From NCBI RefSeq assembly GCF_028553765.1, contig NZ_CP067134.1:1965001-2029000 (forward strand): 64,000 nt of DNA. Reading direction: 5' to 3'. Below, in pieces: positions 15,404 to 25,968 of the stretch (position 1 is the stretch's first letter; the number at the start of each line of letters is the position of its first letter). The translations under genes and the position numbers were made by a program. Below the pieces are notes generated by a model. It did no database searches. It saw only the letters and a list, made by a program, of their open reading frames with translations, and was not told the origin of the DNA. Source of the stretch: Paracoccus stylophorae. Lineage in GTDB: Bacteria; Pseudomonadota; Alphaproteobacteria; Rhodobacterales; Rhodobacteraceae.

Positions 15404-16078
15404 TCAGCCCAGCCAGCGCCGTGCCAGATCGGGCAATTCCTCGAAACCTCCGATCAGCGCGTCGGGCGCGAGGCGCGAAATCGCCTCGCCCTCGGGACCG
15501 AAGGACACCAGCGCCACGCGCACCCCTGCGGCCGACGCCGTGCGCCGGTCGGTTTCGGTATCGCCCAGCAGGAAGGATCGCGCGACCGTGCCGCCCGCCC
15601 CTTCGACCGCGGCGCGATAGGGTCGCGGGTCGGGCTTGCGCACCGGCAGCGTGTCGGCGCCGACCACCGCGCCGAAAAACCCGTCGATATCCAGTTCGCG
15701 CAGCAGGATCCGGGCCAGCGATTCGGGCTTGTTGGTGCAGATGGCCAGCCGGAACCCGTCATCCGACAATGCGCTCAGCGCTGCCCGCGCCCCCGGATAC
15801 AGCCGCGTGTGCACGGCGATGTTGTCCCCGTAATGATCCAGCAGGGTCGCGTAATCCGCATCCTCGGCGTCGGGCGGCAGCAGCGTGTCGCCGTCCATCC
15901 GCGCATAGCCCGCGCGCAGCATGGCGCGCCCGCCGTGAAACGCGATCAGCGCATCCGCCACCGGGTCCAGCAACGCGCCAAGCCCGCGCGCCTGGAAACA
16001 GGCATTGGCCGCCGCGACCAGATCGCCCGAGGTGTCGGCCAGCGTGCCGTCCAGATCGAAAACCACCGTGCCCGTCAT
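15404..16078 (-). CDS. gph: HAD-family phosphoglycolate phosphatase
   Basis: The 224-residue protein starts MTGTVVFDLDGTLADTSGDL; the DxDGT motif contains the nucleophilic and acid/base aspartates. ICTNKPE supplies motif II, the Lys of RKPDP is motif III, and LLGDTETDRRTA gives the motif IV acids. The cap domain is of the C1 helical type. It most likely dephosphorylates 2-phosphoglycolate, though HAD substrate calls by eye are imperfect. It is divergent from glmU across a gap of 127 bases (16079-16205) that must hold both promoters; none is obvious. Confidence 0.88.
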   Translation of the reverse strand: MTGTVVFDLDGTLADTSGDLVAAANACFQARGLGALLDPVADALIAFHGGRAMLRAGYARMDGDTLLPPDAEDADYATLLDHYGDNIAVHTRLYPGARAALSALSDDGFRLAICTNKPESLARILLRELDIDGFFGAVVGADTLPVRKPDPRPYRAAVEGAGGTVARSFLLGDTETDRRTASAAGVRVALVSFGPEGEAISRLAPDALIGGFEELPDLARRWLG

Positions 16079-16205
16079 GCCTTGCCCCCTGTTCCGCGCC
16101 CGCGAAACGATCCGACACCAAAGGTGAACGCAACAACCCTTTTCGTCGCGCCCAGCCCCGACTAGAACGCCTGACAACAAGAGGAAACAGGCTTTGGGGG
16201 CAGAG

Positions 16206-17548
16206 ATGGCGGAAATGGCGGTCGCGGTGGTGATCCTGGCGGCGGGACAGGGCAGCCGGATGCAGTCCGACCTGCCCAAGGTGCTGCATCGTCTGGCGGG
16301 GGTGCCGCTGGTCGGGCACGCGCTGCGCACCGCCGGGCAGTTGCAGCCGGAACTGACCATCGTGGTGGCCGGTCACGGCGCCGAGGCGGTCGGACGCGCC
16401 GTCACAAGGCTGGAGCCCGAGGCGCGGATCGTGTTGCAGAGCGAACAGCTTGGCACCGGCCACGCCGTGCGCCAGACCCTGACCGAGCTTGAGGGGTTCG
16501 AGGGCAAGGTGATCGTGCTGTATGGCGACACTCCCTTCATCGGCACCGACACGCTGGCGGCGCTGGCCGATCATCCCGCCGATCTTGTCGTGCTGGGATT
16601 CGAGGCCGCCGATCCGGGCCGTTACGGGCGGCTGGTCGTCACCGAACGCGGGCTGGAACGAATCGTGGAATACAAGGACGCGGACGAGGCGACGCGGCGG
16701 ATCGGGCTGTGCAATTCGGGGGTGATGGCGCTGGATGCGGGGTTGCTGCGGCAACTGGTCGTGCGGCTGGGCAGCGACAACGCCTCGGGCGAGTATTACC
16801 TGACCGATCTGGTCGCGCTGGCCCGGGCCGAGGGGCGGCGCGCCGAGGTGGTGATCTGCGACGAGCGCGAGACCCTGGGCATCAACACCCGCACCGAACT
16901 GGCCGCGGCCGAGGCCGCGTTCCAGACCCGCGCCCGCCGCGATGCGATGGAAAACGGCGTCACGCTGTGCGATCCGGCGACGGTCTGGTTCGCGCTGGAC
17001 ACCTGGATCGGACGCGACGCGGTGATCGGCCAGAACGTCGTGTTCGGCCCCGGCGTGACCGTCGAATCGGGAGCCGAGATCCTGCCGTTCTGCCATCTCG
17101 AGGGCTGCCATGTCTCCTCCGGGGCGACGGTCGGGCCGTTCGCGCGGCTGCGCCCCGGCGCCGAGTTGGGCGGCGATGTCCATGTCGGCAATTTCGTCGA
17201 GATCAAGAACAGCGTTCTGAACCAGGGCGTCAAGGTCGGGCACCTGACCTATCTGGGCGATGCCAGCATCGGCGAGCACAGCAATATCGGCGCGGGCACC
17301 GTCACCTGCAACTATGACGGCGTCGGCAAGCACCGGACCGATATCGGCGCCCGCGCCTTCATCGGCAGCGACACGATGCTGGTCGCGCCGGTGCGGGTGG
17401 GCAACGACGCGCTGACCGGATCGGGATCGGTCATCACCCGGGACGTGCCCGATGGCGCGCTGGCCGTGGGACGGGCGAGACAGGAAAACAGGCCGGGACT
17501 GGCGGTGCGGATGATGGCCGCGCTGCGCGCAGAAAAGGACAGAAAATA

Positions 17549-17549
<1 letters not shown>
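16206..17549 (+). CDS. glmU: Bifunctional UDP-GlcNAc pyrophosphorylase / glucosamine-1-phosphate acetyltransferase
   Basis: The 447-residue protein has the N-terminal uridylyltransferase motif LAAGQGSRMQSDLPKVLH (residues 11-28) and a C-terminal left-handed beta-helix with hexapeptide repeats (from about 240), including VEIKNSVLNQGVKVGHLTYL and the acetyltransferase segment NIGAGTVTCNYDG. It makes UDP-N-acetylglucosamine for peptidoglycan and lipopolysaccharide. The ATG at 16206 follows a GGGGGCAG box; a TTG twelve bases upstream is possible. Its TAA shares one base with the glmS ATG, so the two consecutive pathway genes are coupled. Confidence 0.97.
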
Positions 17550-19366
<1,817 letters not shown>

Positions 19367-19446
19367 GCCGGTCCGCTGCGGCCGGTCGCGGCGGACCGTG
19401 TCGCGGCGGGTCGCGTGGCGGCGGATCGGATAATCGGGGAAAGCAG

Positions 19447-19523
19447 TGGCGCACCCAGTAGGATTCGAACCTACGACCTTCGCCTTCGGAGGGCGACACT
19501 CTATCCAGCTGAGCTATGGGTGC
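19447..19523 (-). tRNA. tRNA-Arg (anticodon CCG)
   Basis: On the minus strand a full cloverleaf is readable: acceptor GCACCCA/TGGGTGC, D-arm with GCTC...GAGT, anticodon stem TCGCC/GGCGA with loop CTCCGAA giving anticodon CCG, and T-arm GTAGG-TTCGAAT-CCTAC. The 3' CCA is encoded (19449-19447). It reads CGG codons. It lies after glmS in an 80-base gap and upstream of the monooxygenase end; no integrase or att-site duplication is seen beside it. Confidence 0.96.
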
Positions 19524-19592
19524 TGACTGCCTGCGCCGTGCTTACGCGATATTTTCGGCGGTTTAAAGCGGAGAATCGCGTCCACCGCCCGG

Positions 19593-20831
19593 TCAGCCGC
19601 GGCGCTGAACCGAAAATCCGGCCATGACCGCGTAACCCTTGACCAGCGCCTCGCGGTCGGCACGGGGCAGCACACTGTCGATCTCGTCGAAACCGGCGGG
19701 TGCCAGTTTCTCGACCGCGTCGATCACGCCTTCGGGGCCGCCCTTGCGGTTCTGGGCGACGATCCGGGCGGTCGTGGGAAGGCGGTCGGCCTCGTAATGC
19801 CACAAGGCCGCGCGGGGATGGGGCTGGGATTTCAGCGCGTCGGCCAGGCTGCGGGCGTCCAGAATCGCCTGGCTGGCGCCGTTCGAGCCGACCGGATACA
19901 TCGGATGCGCCGCATCGCCCAGCAGCGTCACCCGCCCGAAGGTCCAGCGCGGCAGCGGATCGCGGTCGGCCATCGGATATTCGTAGATATCGGGGGTGGC
20001 GCGGACCAGCGCCTCGATATCGTAATTCGGCACGCGGAACCGGCGGGCATGGGGCAGCACGGTCGCATGGGCCACCTTGCGCGACCAGCTGTCGGGCGGC
20101 GGCGGGCTGACCGAGGGGTCCCTGGTGCGCACGTTCACGACCCAGTTCATCAGCTGCCGCCCGTCGCCCTGGGGCGGCGCGATCGGATACAGGACCAGCT
20201 TGGCGCCGAACCCGCCGCCGATGGCCATCACCGTGCCGTCGCGCCATGGCGGCGCCAGCGTCGCGCCGCGCCACATCGAGACGCCGTTCCAGGACGGCGC
20301 GCCCTCGGCCGGATAGAAATGCCGCCTGCCGACCGAATGGATGCCGTCGGCGCAGATCAGCACGTCGCCGCGCGCGATCGTGGCGGCGCCGCCCTGCGCC
20401 GCGTCGGTGAACTGCGCGGTCACGCCGCCCTCGTCCTGCACGAAGCCGGCCAGACGGCGTCCGCAGACCACCGCATCCGGCCCCAGCCGCCGGATCACCG
20501 CGTCGTGCAGCGCCTGTTGCAGGCGGCCGCGATGGACCGAGAATTGCGGCACGTCATGGCCCGCCGCCATGCCGCGCGGCTCGTCCCAGACCAGCTGGCC
20601 GCCGCGGGTGTAGTAGTAGAGATGCGAGGTGCGCACGGCCACGCGGTCCAGCGCGTCCATCAGGTCCAGCAGGTCCAGTTCGCGAATCGCGTGCGGCAGG
20701 ATGTTGATGCCGACGCCGACCTCGCGCACCTGGCGCGCGGCCTCCCAGATCCGGCAGGGGATGCCGCGCGCGTGCAGCATCAGCGCCGTAGTCAGCCCGC
20801 CGATCCCCGCGCCCGCGATCAGGACCCGCAT
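19593..20831 (-). CDS. PhzS-like flavin-dependent aromatic monooxygenase
   Basis: The start MRVLIAGAGIGGLTTAL (FAD-binding GxGxxG) is chosen because its ATG overlaps the stop of the preceding cupin gene (TGATG). The 412-residue protein has VGVGINILPHAIREL, ADGIHSVGRRH (the DG motif) and LLGDAAHPMYPVGSNGASQAILDA (GD motif). These and the segments EPRGMAAG, MWRGATL and YPMADRDPLPRW closely follow the PhzS group of class A flavoprotein hydroxylases, rather than the 4-hydroxybenzoate hydroxylase group. It would hydroxylate an aromatic or N-heterocyclic acid using NAD(P)H and oxygen. As last gene of an ABC importer operon it probably acts on the imported compound. Confidence 0.8.
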   Translation of the reverse strand: MRVLIAGAGIGGLTTALMLHARGIPCRIWEAARQVREVGVGINILPHAIRELDLLDLMDALDRVAVRTSHLYYYTRGGQLVWDEPRGMAAGHDVPQFSVHRGRLQQALHDAVIRRLGPDAVVCGRRLAGFVQDEGGVTAQFTDAAQGGAATIARGDVLICADGIHSVGRRHFYPAEGAPSWNGVSMWRGATLAPPWRDGTVMAIGGGFGAKLVLYPIAPPQGDGRQLMNWVVNVRTRDPSVSPPPPDSWSRKVAHATVLPHARRFRVPNYDIEALVRATPDIYEYPMADRDPLPRWTFGRVTLLGDAAHPMYPVGSNGASQAILDARSLADALKSQPHPRAALWHYEADRLPTTARIVAQNRKGGPEGVIDAVEKLAPAGFDEIDSVLPRADREALVKGYAVMAGFSVQRRG

Positions 20832-21310
20832 CAGGCCGGCTCCGCGTCTTGCGGGTCGGCATCCTCGGGGGGCGGCAGGAAATCGACCTCGTGCGCGGCC
20901 GAGACGGCCACCACCTCGGCCGGGTTCGCATCCGGCCCCAGATTGTGCAGCGCCCAGAACAGGTCGAACAGCCGGCGCGTGGGCGACACCCAGAACAGGC
21001 ATTTGATGTCGGTGTCGGATTTGTTGAAGATGCCGTGCGGCACGCCCATCGGCAGGCGGACCAGATCGCCCGGCACCGCGCGGTGTTCGGCGCCGTCCAG
21101 CAGCAGGTCGAAACAGCCGTCGAGGATATACAGGAATTCGTCCTGCGTGGGGTGGATATGGGGCGGCACGAAGGTGCCCTGGGGAAAGGTCGCGTGCCAC
21201 GACATCGCCGCGTCCGAGACCTGCTTGGGCACATAGATCTGGCCCAGGATATTCCAGCTGATTCCCTGCACCCCTTCGGTGGCGCGGGTGATTCCGGCGG
21301 TCATGGTCAT
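20831..21310 (-). CDS. Cupin-domain protein of the ABC importer operon
   Basis: The start MTMTAGITRATEGVQ follows AGGGGGACCGCAG, a good ribosome binding site; earlier in-frame ATG codons have none. The 159-residue protein has cupin motif 1 (PPHIHPTQDEFLYILDG, with two His and a Glu) and motif 2 (PGDLVRLPMGVPHGIFN). Either a dioxygenase or an isomerase role would fit a metal-binding cupin; none can be assigned. It is sandwiched between the livF-type ATPase and the PhzS-like monooxygenase, overlapping the latter by one base, so it likely belongs to the same degradation route. Confidence 0.78.
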   Translation of the reverse strand: MTMTAGITRATEGVQGISWNILGQIYVPKQVSDAAMSWHATFPQGTFVPPHIHPTQDEFLYILDGCFDLLLDGAEHRAVPGDLVRLPMGVPHGIFNKSDTDIKCLFWVSPTRRLFDLFWALHNLGPDANPAEVVAVSAAHEVDFLPPPEDADPQDAEPA

Positions 21311-21323
21311 CTGCGGTCCCCCT

Positions 21324-22010
21324 TCAGACATGCAGGAAGCGTTCCTTGATTTCGGGCGTGCCGCGCAGCGCATCGTTGTCGCCCGACCAGACGGTGCGGC
21401 CCTTTTCGATCACCACATGGCGGTCGGCAAAGCGGGTCAGCGCGTCCACGTTCTTGTCGATGATCAGGATCGATTCGCCCGCCGCCTTCAACTGCGTCAG
21501 ACAGGCCCAGATCTCGTCCCGGATCAGCGGCGCCAGCCCCTCGGTCGCCTCGTCCAGCACGACGAGGCGGGGATTGGTCATCAGCGCGCGGCCGATGGCC
21601 AGCATCTGCTGTTCGCCGCCCGACAGCTGGTTGCCCTTGTGCGACATGCGTTCGCCAAGGCGTGGAAACAGCGCCAGCACCCGGTCCAGCGTCCATTGGC
21701 CGGGGCGCGCCATCGCGATCAGGTTCTCGCGCACGTCGAGCGTGGGAAAGACCTGCCGCCCCTCGGGGACCAGCCCCAGACCGGCGCGCGCGATCCGGTG
21801 GGGGGCGGCGTTCGTCATGTCGGTGCCGGCGATGGTCACGCGGCCCGCCCTGGCCGGCAGCAGGCCGAAGATCGTGCTGACGGTGGTGGTCTTGCCCATG
21901 CCGTTGCGCCCCAGAAGGGTCACGACCTCGCCCTCGGCCACGTGAAAGCCGATATCGTGCAGGACCTGGCTTTGGCCGTATGCCGCCTGAAGCCCCTCGA
22001 CTGTCAGCAT
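21324..22010 (-). CDS. livF: Branched-chain amino acid-type ABC transporter ATPase (LivF-like)
   Basis: The 228-residue ATPase starts MLTVEGLQAAYGQSQVLH. It has Walker A (LLGRNGMGKTTT), the signature LSGGEQQML, Walker B (RLVVLDEATEGLAP; the usual Asp-Glu pair is kept) and the switch region, here IIDKNVD in place of the common His-containing form found in many ATPases. Size and motif spacing match LivF, the shorter of the two ATPases of this importer class. Its ATG overlaps the livG stop by one base. In this operon the substrate is probably an aromatic acid rather than an amino acid. Confidence 0.9.
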   Translation of the reverse strand: MLTVEGLQAAYGQSQVLHDIGFHVAEGEVVTLLGRNGMGKTTTVSTIFGLLPARAGRVTIAGTDMTNAAPHRIARAGLGLVPEGRQVFPTLDVRENLIAMARPGQWTLDRVLALFPRLGERMSHKGNQLSGGEQQMLAIGRALMTNPRLVVLDEATEGLAPLIRDEIWACLTQLKAAGESILIIDKNVDALTRFADRHVVIEKGRTVWSGDNDALRGTPEIKERFLHV

Positions 22011-22759
22011 CACGCCCCCTCCTCCTCGCCCAGATAGGCGGCGCGGACCTGCGGGTCGTCGCGGATCGCGTCGGGGCTGCCGGTGGCGACGATGCGGCCA
22101 TAGACCAGCACGCTGATGCGGTCGGCCAGCGAAAAGACCGCGTCCATGTCGTGTTCGATCAGCACCAGCGTCACGTCGCCCTTCAGCCCGCGCATGACCT
22201 CGACCAGGCGTTCGGCCTCGGCGCCCGAGGTGCCGGCCAGCGGTTCGTCCAGCAGCAGCAGGCGGGGCCGGGTCGCCAGCGCGATGGCCAGTTCCAGCTG
22301 CCGCTTTTCGCCATGCGACAGGCTGCCGGCGTGAAAGAAGGCGCGATCCGCGATGCCCACCCGGTCCAGCGCGGCCAGCGCCTGATCGTTCAGCCCGTGT
22401 TCCTCGGCCACGGGTGAGAAGAAGCGGAAACTGCTGCCCTGCCGCGCCTGCACGGCGGTCGCCACGTTTTCCAGCGCGGTGAAGTTCGGCAGGATCGAGG
22501 TGATCTGAAAGCTGCGCGAGATGCCGGCGCGCACCCGCGCATGCATCGGCCGGCCCATCATCTCGGCCCCCGCGAACCGCACCGAGCCGCAATCGGACCC
22601 GGCCTGCCCGGAAAGCTGCGCGATCAGCGTCGATTTGCCGGCGCCGTTCGGGCCGATGATGGCGTGCAGCTCGCCCTCTTCCACGGTCAGGTCCAGATCG
22701 TCGGTGACCTTCAACGCGCCATAGGATTTGCGCAGGTTGCGGACCTTCAGCAGGCTCAT
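22010..22759 (-). CDS. livG: Branched-chain amino acid-type ABC transporter ATPase (LivG-like)
   Basis: The 249-residue ATPase starts MSLLKVRNLRKSYGALKVTDDL. It has Walker A (IIGPNGAGKST), the LivG-typical SRSFQITSILPNFTALENV segment, signature LSHGEKRQLELA, Walker B (LLLLDEPLAG) and the switch histidine (LIEHDMD). The C-terminal BCA_ABC_TP_C-like tail (IRDDPQVRAAYLGEEE) is present. It forms the heteromeric ATPase with the LivF-like subunit. It overlaps livM by four bases. Confidence 0.92.
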   Translation of the reverse strand: MSLLKVRNLRKSYGALKVTDDLDLTVEEGELHAIIGPNGAGKSTLIAQLSGQAGSDCGSVRFAGAEMMGRPMHARVRAGISRSFQITSILPNFTALENVATAVQARQGSSFRFFSPVAEEHGLNDQALAALDRVGIADRAFFHAGSLSHGEKRQLELAIALATRPRLLLLDEPLAGTSGAEAERLVEVMRGLKGDVTLVLIEHDMDAVFSLADRISVLVYGRIVATGSPDAIRDDPQVRAAYLGEEEGA

Positions 22760-23694
22760 GGACGCCTCCGGAACAGGCCGGACAGGCCGTCGCGCGAATA
22801 CAGCACCACCAGCACCAGGATCAGGCCGAACAGCAGCGGCCAGTGATCGGTCAGCAGCGCCAGCCATTCCTCGAGCAGCAGGGCGATGGTGGCGCCGGCG
22901 ACCGCGCCCAGCAGGTTGCCGATGCCGCCGAAGACGACCATCACCACCAGCTCGCCCGAGCGGTGCCAGTTCATGAAGGCGGGCGAGACATAGCTGGTCT
23001 GGTTGGCCAGCATCACCCCGGCGATGGCGGCCATGCAGCCCGAAATGACGAAGGCCGTCAGCTGATAGCGGAAGGGCGAGAACCCGATGGCCTGCATCCG
23101 CACCGGGTTTTCCCGCGCCCCGGTCAGCACCCTGCCGAACCGCGACCGGGTGATGGCCACGGCCAGCAGATACAGCCCCACCAGCAGGGTCAGCGCGGTA
23201 TAGTAAAGGGCCGTATCATCCTCCAGCACGTTGTGGCCGAACAGGGTGGATCGCGCGTCCAGCGCCACGCCGTCATCGCCGCCATAGGCCGACAGCGAGA
23301 TGAAGAAGAAATAGGCCATCTGCGCGAAGGCCAGCGTGATCATGATGAAATAGATGCCGCGCGTGCGCAGCGAGATCGCGCCCGTGACCAGCGCAAAGAT
23401 CGCGGCGCCGGCGATGGCGGCCAGCATGTGCAGGCCCAGATCGGTAAAGCCCGCGCGCGACAGGATCGCGACCGAATAGGCGCCGATGCCCAGATAGGCG
23501 GCGTGGCCGAAACTGACCATGCCGCCATAGCCAAGGATCAGGTCCAGCGCCAGCGCGGCGATGGCATAGGCCAGGATGCGCGTGGCAATCACGATCAGAT
23601 AGCTGTCGTTCAGTCCGACCGCGATCAGCGGCAGGATCGCGAAAGCCGAAAACAGGATCGTGGCGGCCCAGGCGCGGGTGGGGATCAGCCTCAT
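22756..23694 (-). CDS. livM: Branched-chain amino acid-type ABC transporter permease (LivM-like)
   Basis: The 312-residue permease starts MRLIPTRAWAATILF and has about nine hydrophobic segments with the LivM signature DLILGYGGMVSFGHAAYLGIGAY and SLRTRGIYFIMITLAFAQM. It ends in a basic cytoplasmic tail (FRRRP). It forms the inner-membrane pore with LivH. Both ends overlap neighbouring genes by four bases, so expression is tightly coupled. Confidence 0.92.
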   Translation of the reverse strand: MRLIPTRAWAATILFSAFAILPLIAVGLNDSYLIVIATRILAYAIAALALDLILGYGGMVSFGHAAYLGIGAYSVAILSRAGFTDLGLHMLAAIAGAAIFALVTGAISLRTRGIYFIMITLAFAQMAYFFFISLSAYGGDDGVALDARSTLFGHNVLEDDTALYYTALTLLVGLYLLAVAITRSRFGRVLTGARENPVRMQAIGFSPFRYQLTAFVISGCMAAIAGVMLANQTSYVSPAFMNWHRSGELVVMVVFGGIGNLLGAVAGATIALLLEEWLALLTDHWPLLFGLILVLVVLYSRDGLSGLFRRRP

Positions 23695-24608
23695 GTCTTC
23701 GCCCCGAACAGCCCGGCGGGCCGGACCGCCAGAATGACGGCCATCAGGATATAGACCAGCATCGGCGCCAGCACCCTGCCCGCCTGCCCCGCCGCCGCCG
23801 GGTCCATCAGCGCGCGCAGCAGGATCGGGCCGAAGCTGCGGCCCAGCGTGTCCACCAGCCCGACCAGCAGCGCGCCCGCGAACGCGCCCTTGACCGAGCC
23901 GATACCGCCGATCACGATCACCACGAAGGCCAGGATCAGCACGCTTTCGCCCATGCCCGGATCGACGGTCAGGATCGGCGCGACCATCGCGCCCGCAAAC
24001 CCGGCCAGCATCGCCCCGAAGGCGAAGATGATCGTGAACAGCTTGCGGATATCGACGCCCAGCGCCGAAACCATCGCGCGGTTCGTGGCCCCCGCCCGCA
24101 GCCGCATCCCGATCCGCGTGCGGGTGATGACCAGCCACAGCCCGATCGCCGTGGCCAGCCCCGCGCCGATCACCACCAGCCGGAACACCGGATAGCGCAG
24201 ATGCCCGACCAGCGGCACCGACCCGGACAGCAGATCGGGCATCTGCACCGACAGGGGGGCTGCGCCCCACACGATCTCGACCGTCTCGGTCACGATCATC
24301 ACCAGACCGAACGTGGCCAGCACCTGATCCAGATGCGGCCGGTCATACAGCTTGCGAAAGACCAGCAGTTCCAGCACCAGCCCGATCAGCAGCGTGGCAG
24401 GCAGCGTCAGCAGCAGGCCCAGCCCATAGCTGCCGGTCATCTGGGTGAACGTCACCGCCAGATAGGCGCCGACCATATAGATCACGCCATGGGCGAGATT
24501 GACGAAATCCATGATCCCGAACACCAGCGTCAGACCGGCGGCGATCAGGAACAGCAGGATGCCGAACTGCATCCCGTTCAGAAGCTGAAGCAGAAACAGG
24601 TTGGTCAT
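23691..24608 (-). CDS. livH: Branched-chain amino acid-type ABC transporter permease (LivH-like)
   Basis: The 305-residue permease starts MTNLFLLQLLNGMQFGILLF and shows the LivH signature GLTLVFGIMDFVNLAHG, with about eight membrane segments. The EAA-like coupling region (TNRAMVSALGVDIRKLF) faces the ATPases. Its start lies 46 bases after the stop of the substrate-binding protein gene, without a clear attenuating hairpin between them. Confidence 0.92.
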   Translation of the reverse strand: MTNLFLLQLLNGMQFGILLFLIAAGLTLVFGIMDFVNLAHGVIYMVGAYLAVTFTQMTGSYGLGLLLTLPATLLIGLVLELLVFRKLYDRPHLDQVLATFGLVMIVTETVEIVWGAAPLSVQMPDLLSGSVPLVGHLRYPVFRLVVIGAGLATAIGLWLVITRTRIGMRLRAGATNRAMVSALGVDIRKLFTIIFAFGAMLAGFAGAMVAPILTVDPGMGESVLILAFVVIVIGGIGSVKGAFAGALLVGLVDTLGRSFGPILLRALMDPAAAGQAGRVLAPMLVYILMAVILAVRPAGLFGAKT

Positions 24609-24654
24609 GCGGAGATTCCCGTGGAAAGGGGCGGCGCGCCCCTTTCCCGCAGGA

Positions 24655-25824
24655 TCAGTTCATCTGGCATTCGCCGACATAGTTGTCGGCGTAATCGTCG
24701 AAGATCTTCTTCACGACGGATGTGGCATAGTTGCCATCCTCGCGCCGCACGACCTCGGTCAGATAGAAATCCTGCACCGGATAGTGGTTCGGACCAAAGC
24801 TGAAATCGCCGCGCACCGAGGTGAAGGGGGCTTTTTCCAGCGCCGCGATCAGCGCGTCCTTGTCGCCCACCCCGCCGGCCTCGCGGATGGCGCCGTCGAT
24901 CAGATGCGCGGTGTCATAGGCCTGCATCGCATAGGTCGCGGGAACCTTGCCGTATTTCGCCTCGTAGGCTTCGACGAATTCCTTGTTCTGCGGGTTGTCC
25001 ATGTCGGGCGCCCAGTTCGACCCGGCGAAAAAGCCAAGGGCTGCGTCCTGCTGCGCGGGCAGCGTCGATTCGTCCACGGTGAAGGCCGACAGGAAGGGAA
25101 TGGTCTCAAGCCCGGCCTGACGATATTGCTTGACCAGATTGACGCCCATGCCGCCCGGCATGAACGCGAAGACCGCATCGGGCTGCATGGCGGCGATCTG
25201 CGCCAGTTCGGCGGAATAATCCAGCTGGCCAAGCTGGGTGAAGATCTCGCCCGCGACATTGCCCTTGTAGCTGTGCTTGAACCCCGCAAGGCTGTCCTTG
25301 CCGGCCTGATAGTTCGGCGCCAGCAGGAACACGTTGTCATATCCCTGTTCCTGCGCATAGGCGCCCATCACCTCGTGCATCTGGTCGTTCTGATACGAGG
25401 TGACGAAGAAGTTCCGGTTGCACTCGGCCCCGGCAAAGTTCGAGGTGCCGGCATTCGGGCTGATCAGGATGGCGCCGGAATCGGTTACCGGCTTCATGAT
25501 CGCGCCGAGGATGTTGGAAAAGATCGGGCCGACGACGATGTCGACCTCGTCGCGCTCGACCAGTTCGCGGGCCTTGTTGGCGGCGATATCGGGTTTCTGT
25601 TCGTCATCGACGACCACGATCTGGGTCGTCATGCCGCCGATCTCGCCGATCTGGTCAGCGGCCAGCAGAAACCCGTCGCGCCCCATCTCGCCCAGAACGG
25701 CGCCGGGTCCGGACAGGGTGAAGATCAGGCCGATCTTCAGCGTGTCGTCGTCCTGGGCCATGACCGGCCCGGCAAGGCAGGTCGTCGCGGCCATCAGGGC
25801 CAGAATTTTGCGTGAATATGACAT
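24655..25824 (-). CDS. Periplasmic substrate-binding protein of the ABC importer
   Basis: The ATG at 25824 follows AGGAAGGTGCCC. The 389-residue precursor has a Sec signal peptide (KILALMAATTCLAGPVMAQ, cleavage after AMAQ-like region near residue 24) and a type-I periplasmic-binding fold of the LivJ/LivK class (LKIGLIFTLSGPGAVLG, VDIVVGPIFSNILGA, FVTSYQNDQMHEVMG). It captures the imported ligand. The family includes binders of aromatic acids, amides and amino acids. Being followed by a cupin and a hydroxylase, an aromatic or heterocyclic acid is the more likely ligand here, by inference. It is the first gene of the operon. Confidence 0.9.
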   Translation of the reverse strand: MSYSRKILALMAATTCLAGPVMAQDDDTLKIGLIFTLSGPGAVLGEMGRDGFLLAADQIGEIGGMTTQIVVVDDEQKPDIAANKARELVERDEVDIVVGPIFSNILGAIMKPVTDSGAILISPNAGTSNFAGAECNRNFFVTSYQNDQMHEVMGAYAQEQGYDNVFLLAPNYQAGKDSLAGFKHSYKGNVAGEIFTQLGQLDYSAELAQIAAMQPDAVFAFMPGGMGVNLVKQYRQAGLETIPFLSAFTVDESTLPAQQDAALGFFAGSNWAPDMDNPQNKEFVEAYEAKYGKVPATYAMQAYDTAHLIDGAIREAGGVGDKDALIAALEKAPFTSVRGDFSFGPNHYPVQDFYLTEVVRREDGNYATSVVKKIFDDYADNYVGECQMN

Positions 25825-25863
25825 GGGCACCTTCCTGTTGGAATCCGCCGCGTTGATCGCGGC

Positions 25864-25913
25864 ATGCGTTCTGCGTTCAATCTAGAACGCATCAACAGCA
25901 GGCATCGAGTCAA
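25864..25913 (-). promoter_or_regulatory. Operator-promoter region of the ABC importer operon
   Basis: TGCGTTC (25872-25878) and GAACGCA (25885-25891) form a perfect inverted repeat with a 6-base spacer; an additional ATGCGTTC stands at 25864-25871. On the minus strand a TTGACT -35-like element (25913-25908) lies just upstream, so the repeat covers the expected -10 and start region. No good -10 hexamer was found. The arrangement suits a GntR-, MarR- or TetR-type repressor, but no such gene is beside it in this window. Confidence 0.5.
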
Positions 25914-25968
25914 GAAATTATTTTGGACTTAAAACATTTTTGCGCGTGGGCAGAGGCGCGGGTATCGT

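Noticed and set aside
19447..19523. Integration site at the tRNA-Arg gene
   Set aside because: No integrase, no duplicate of the tRNA 3' end and no composition change beside it.
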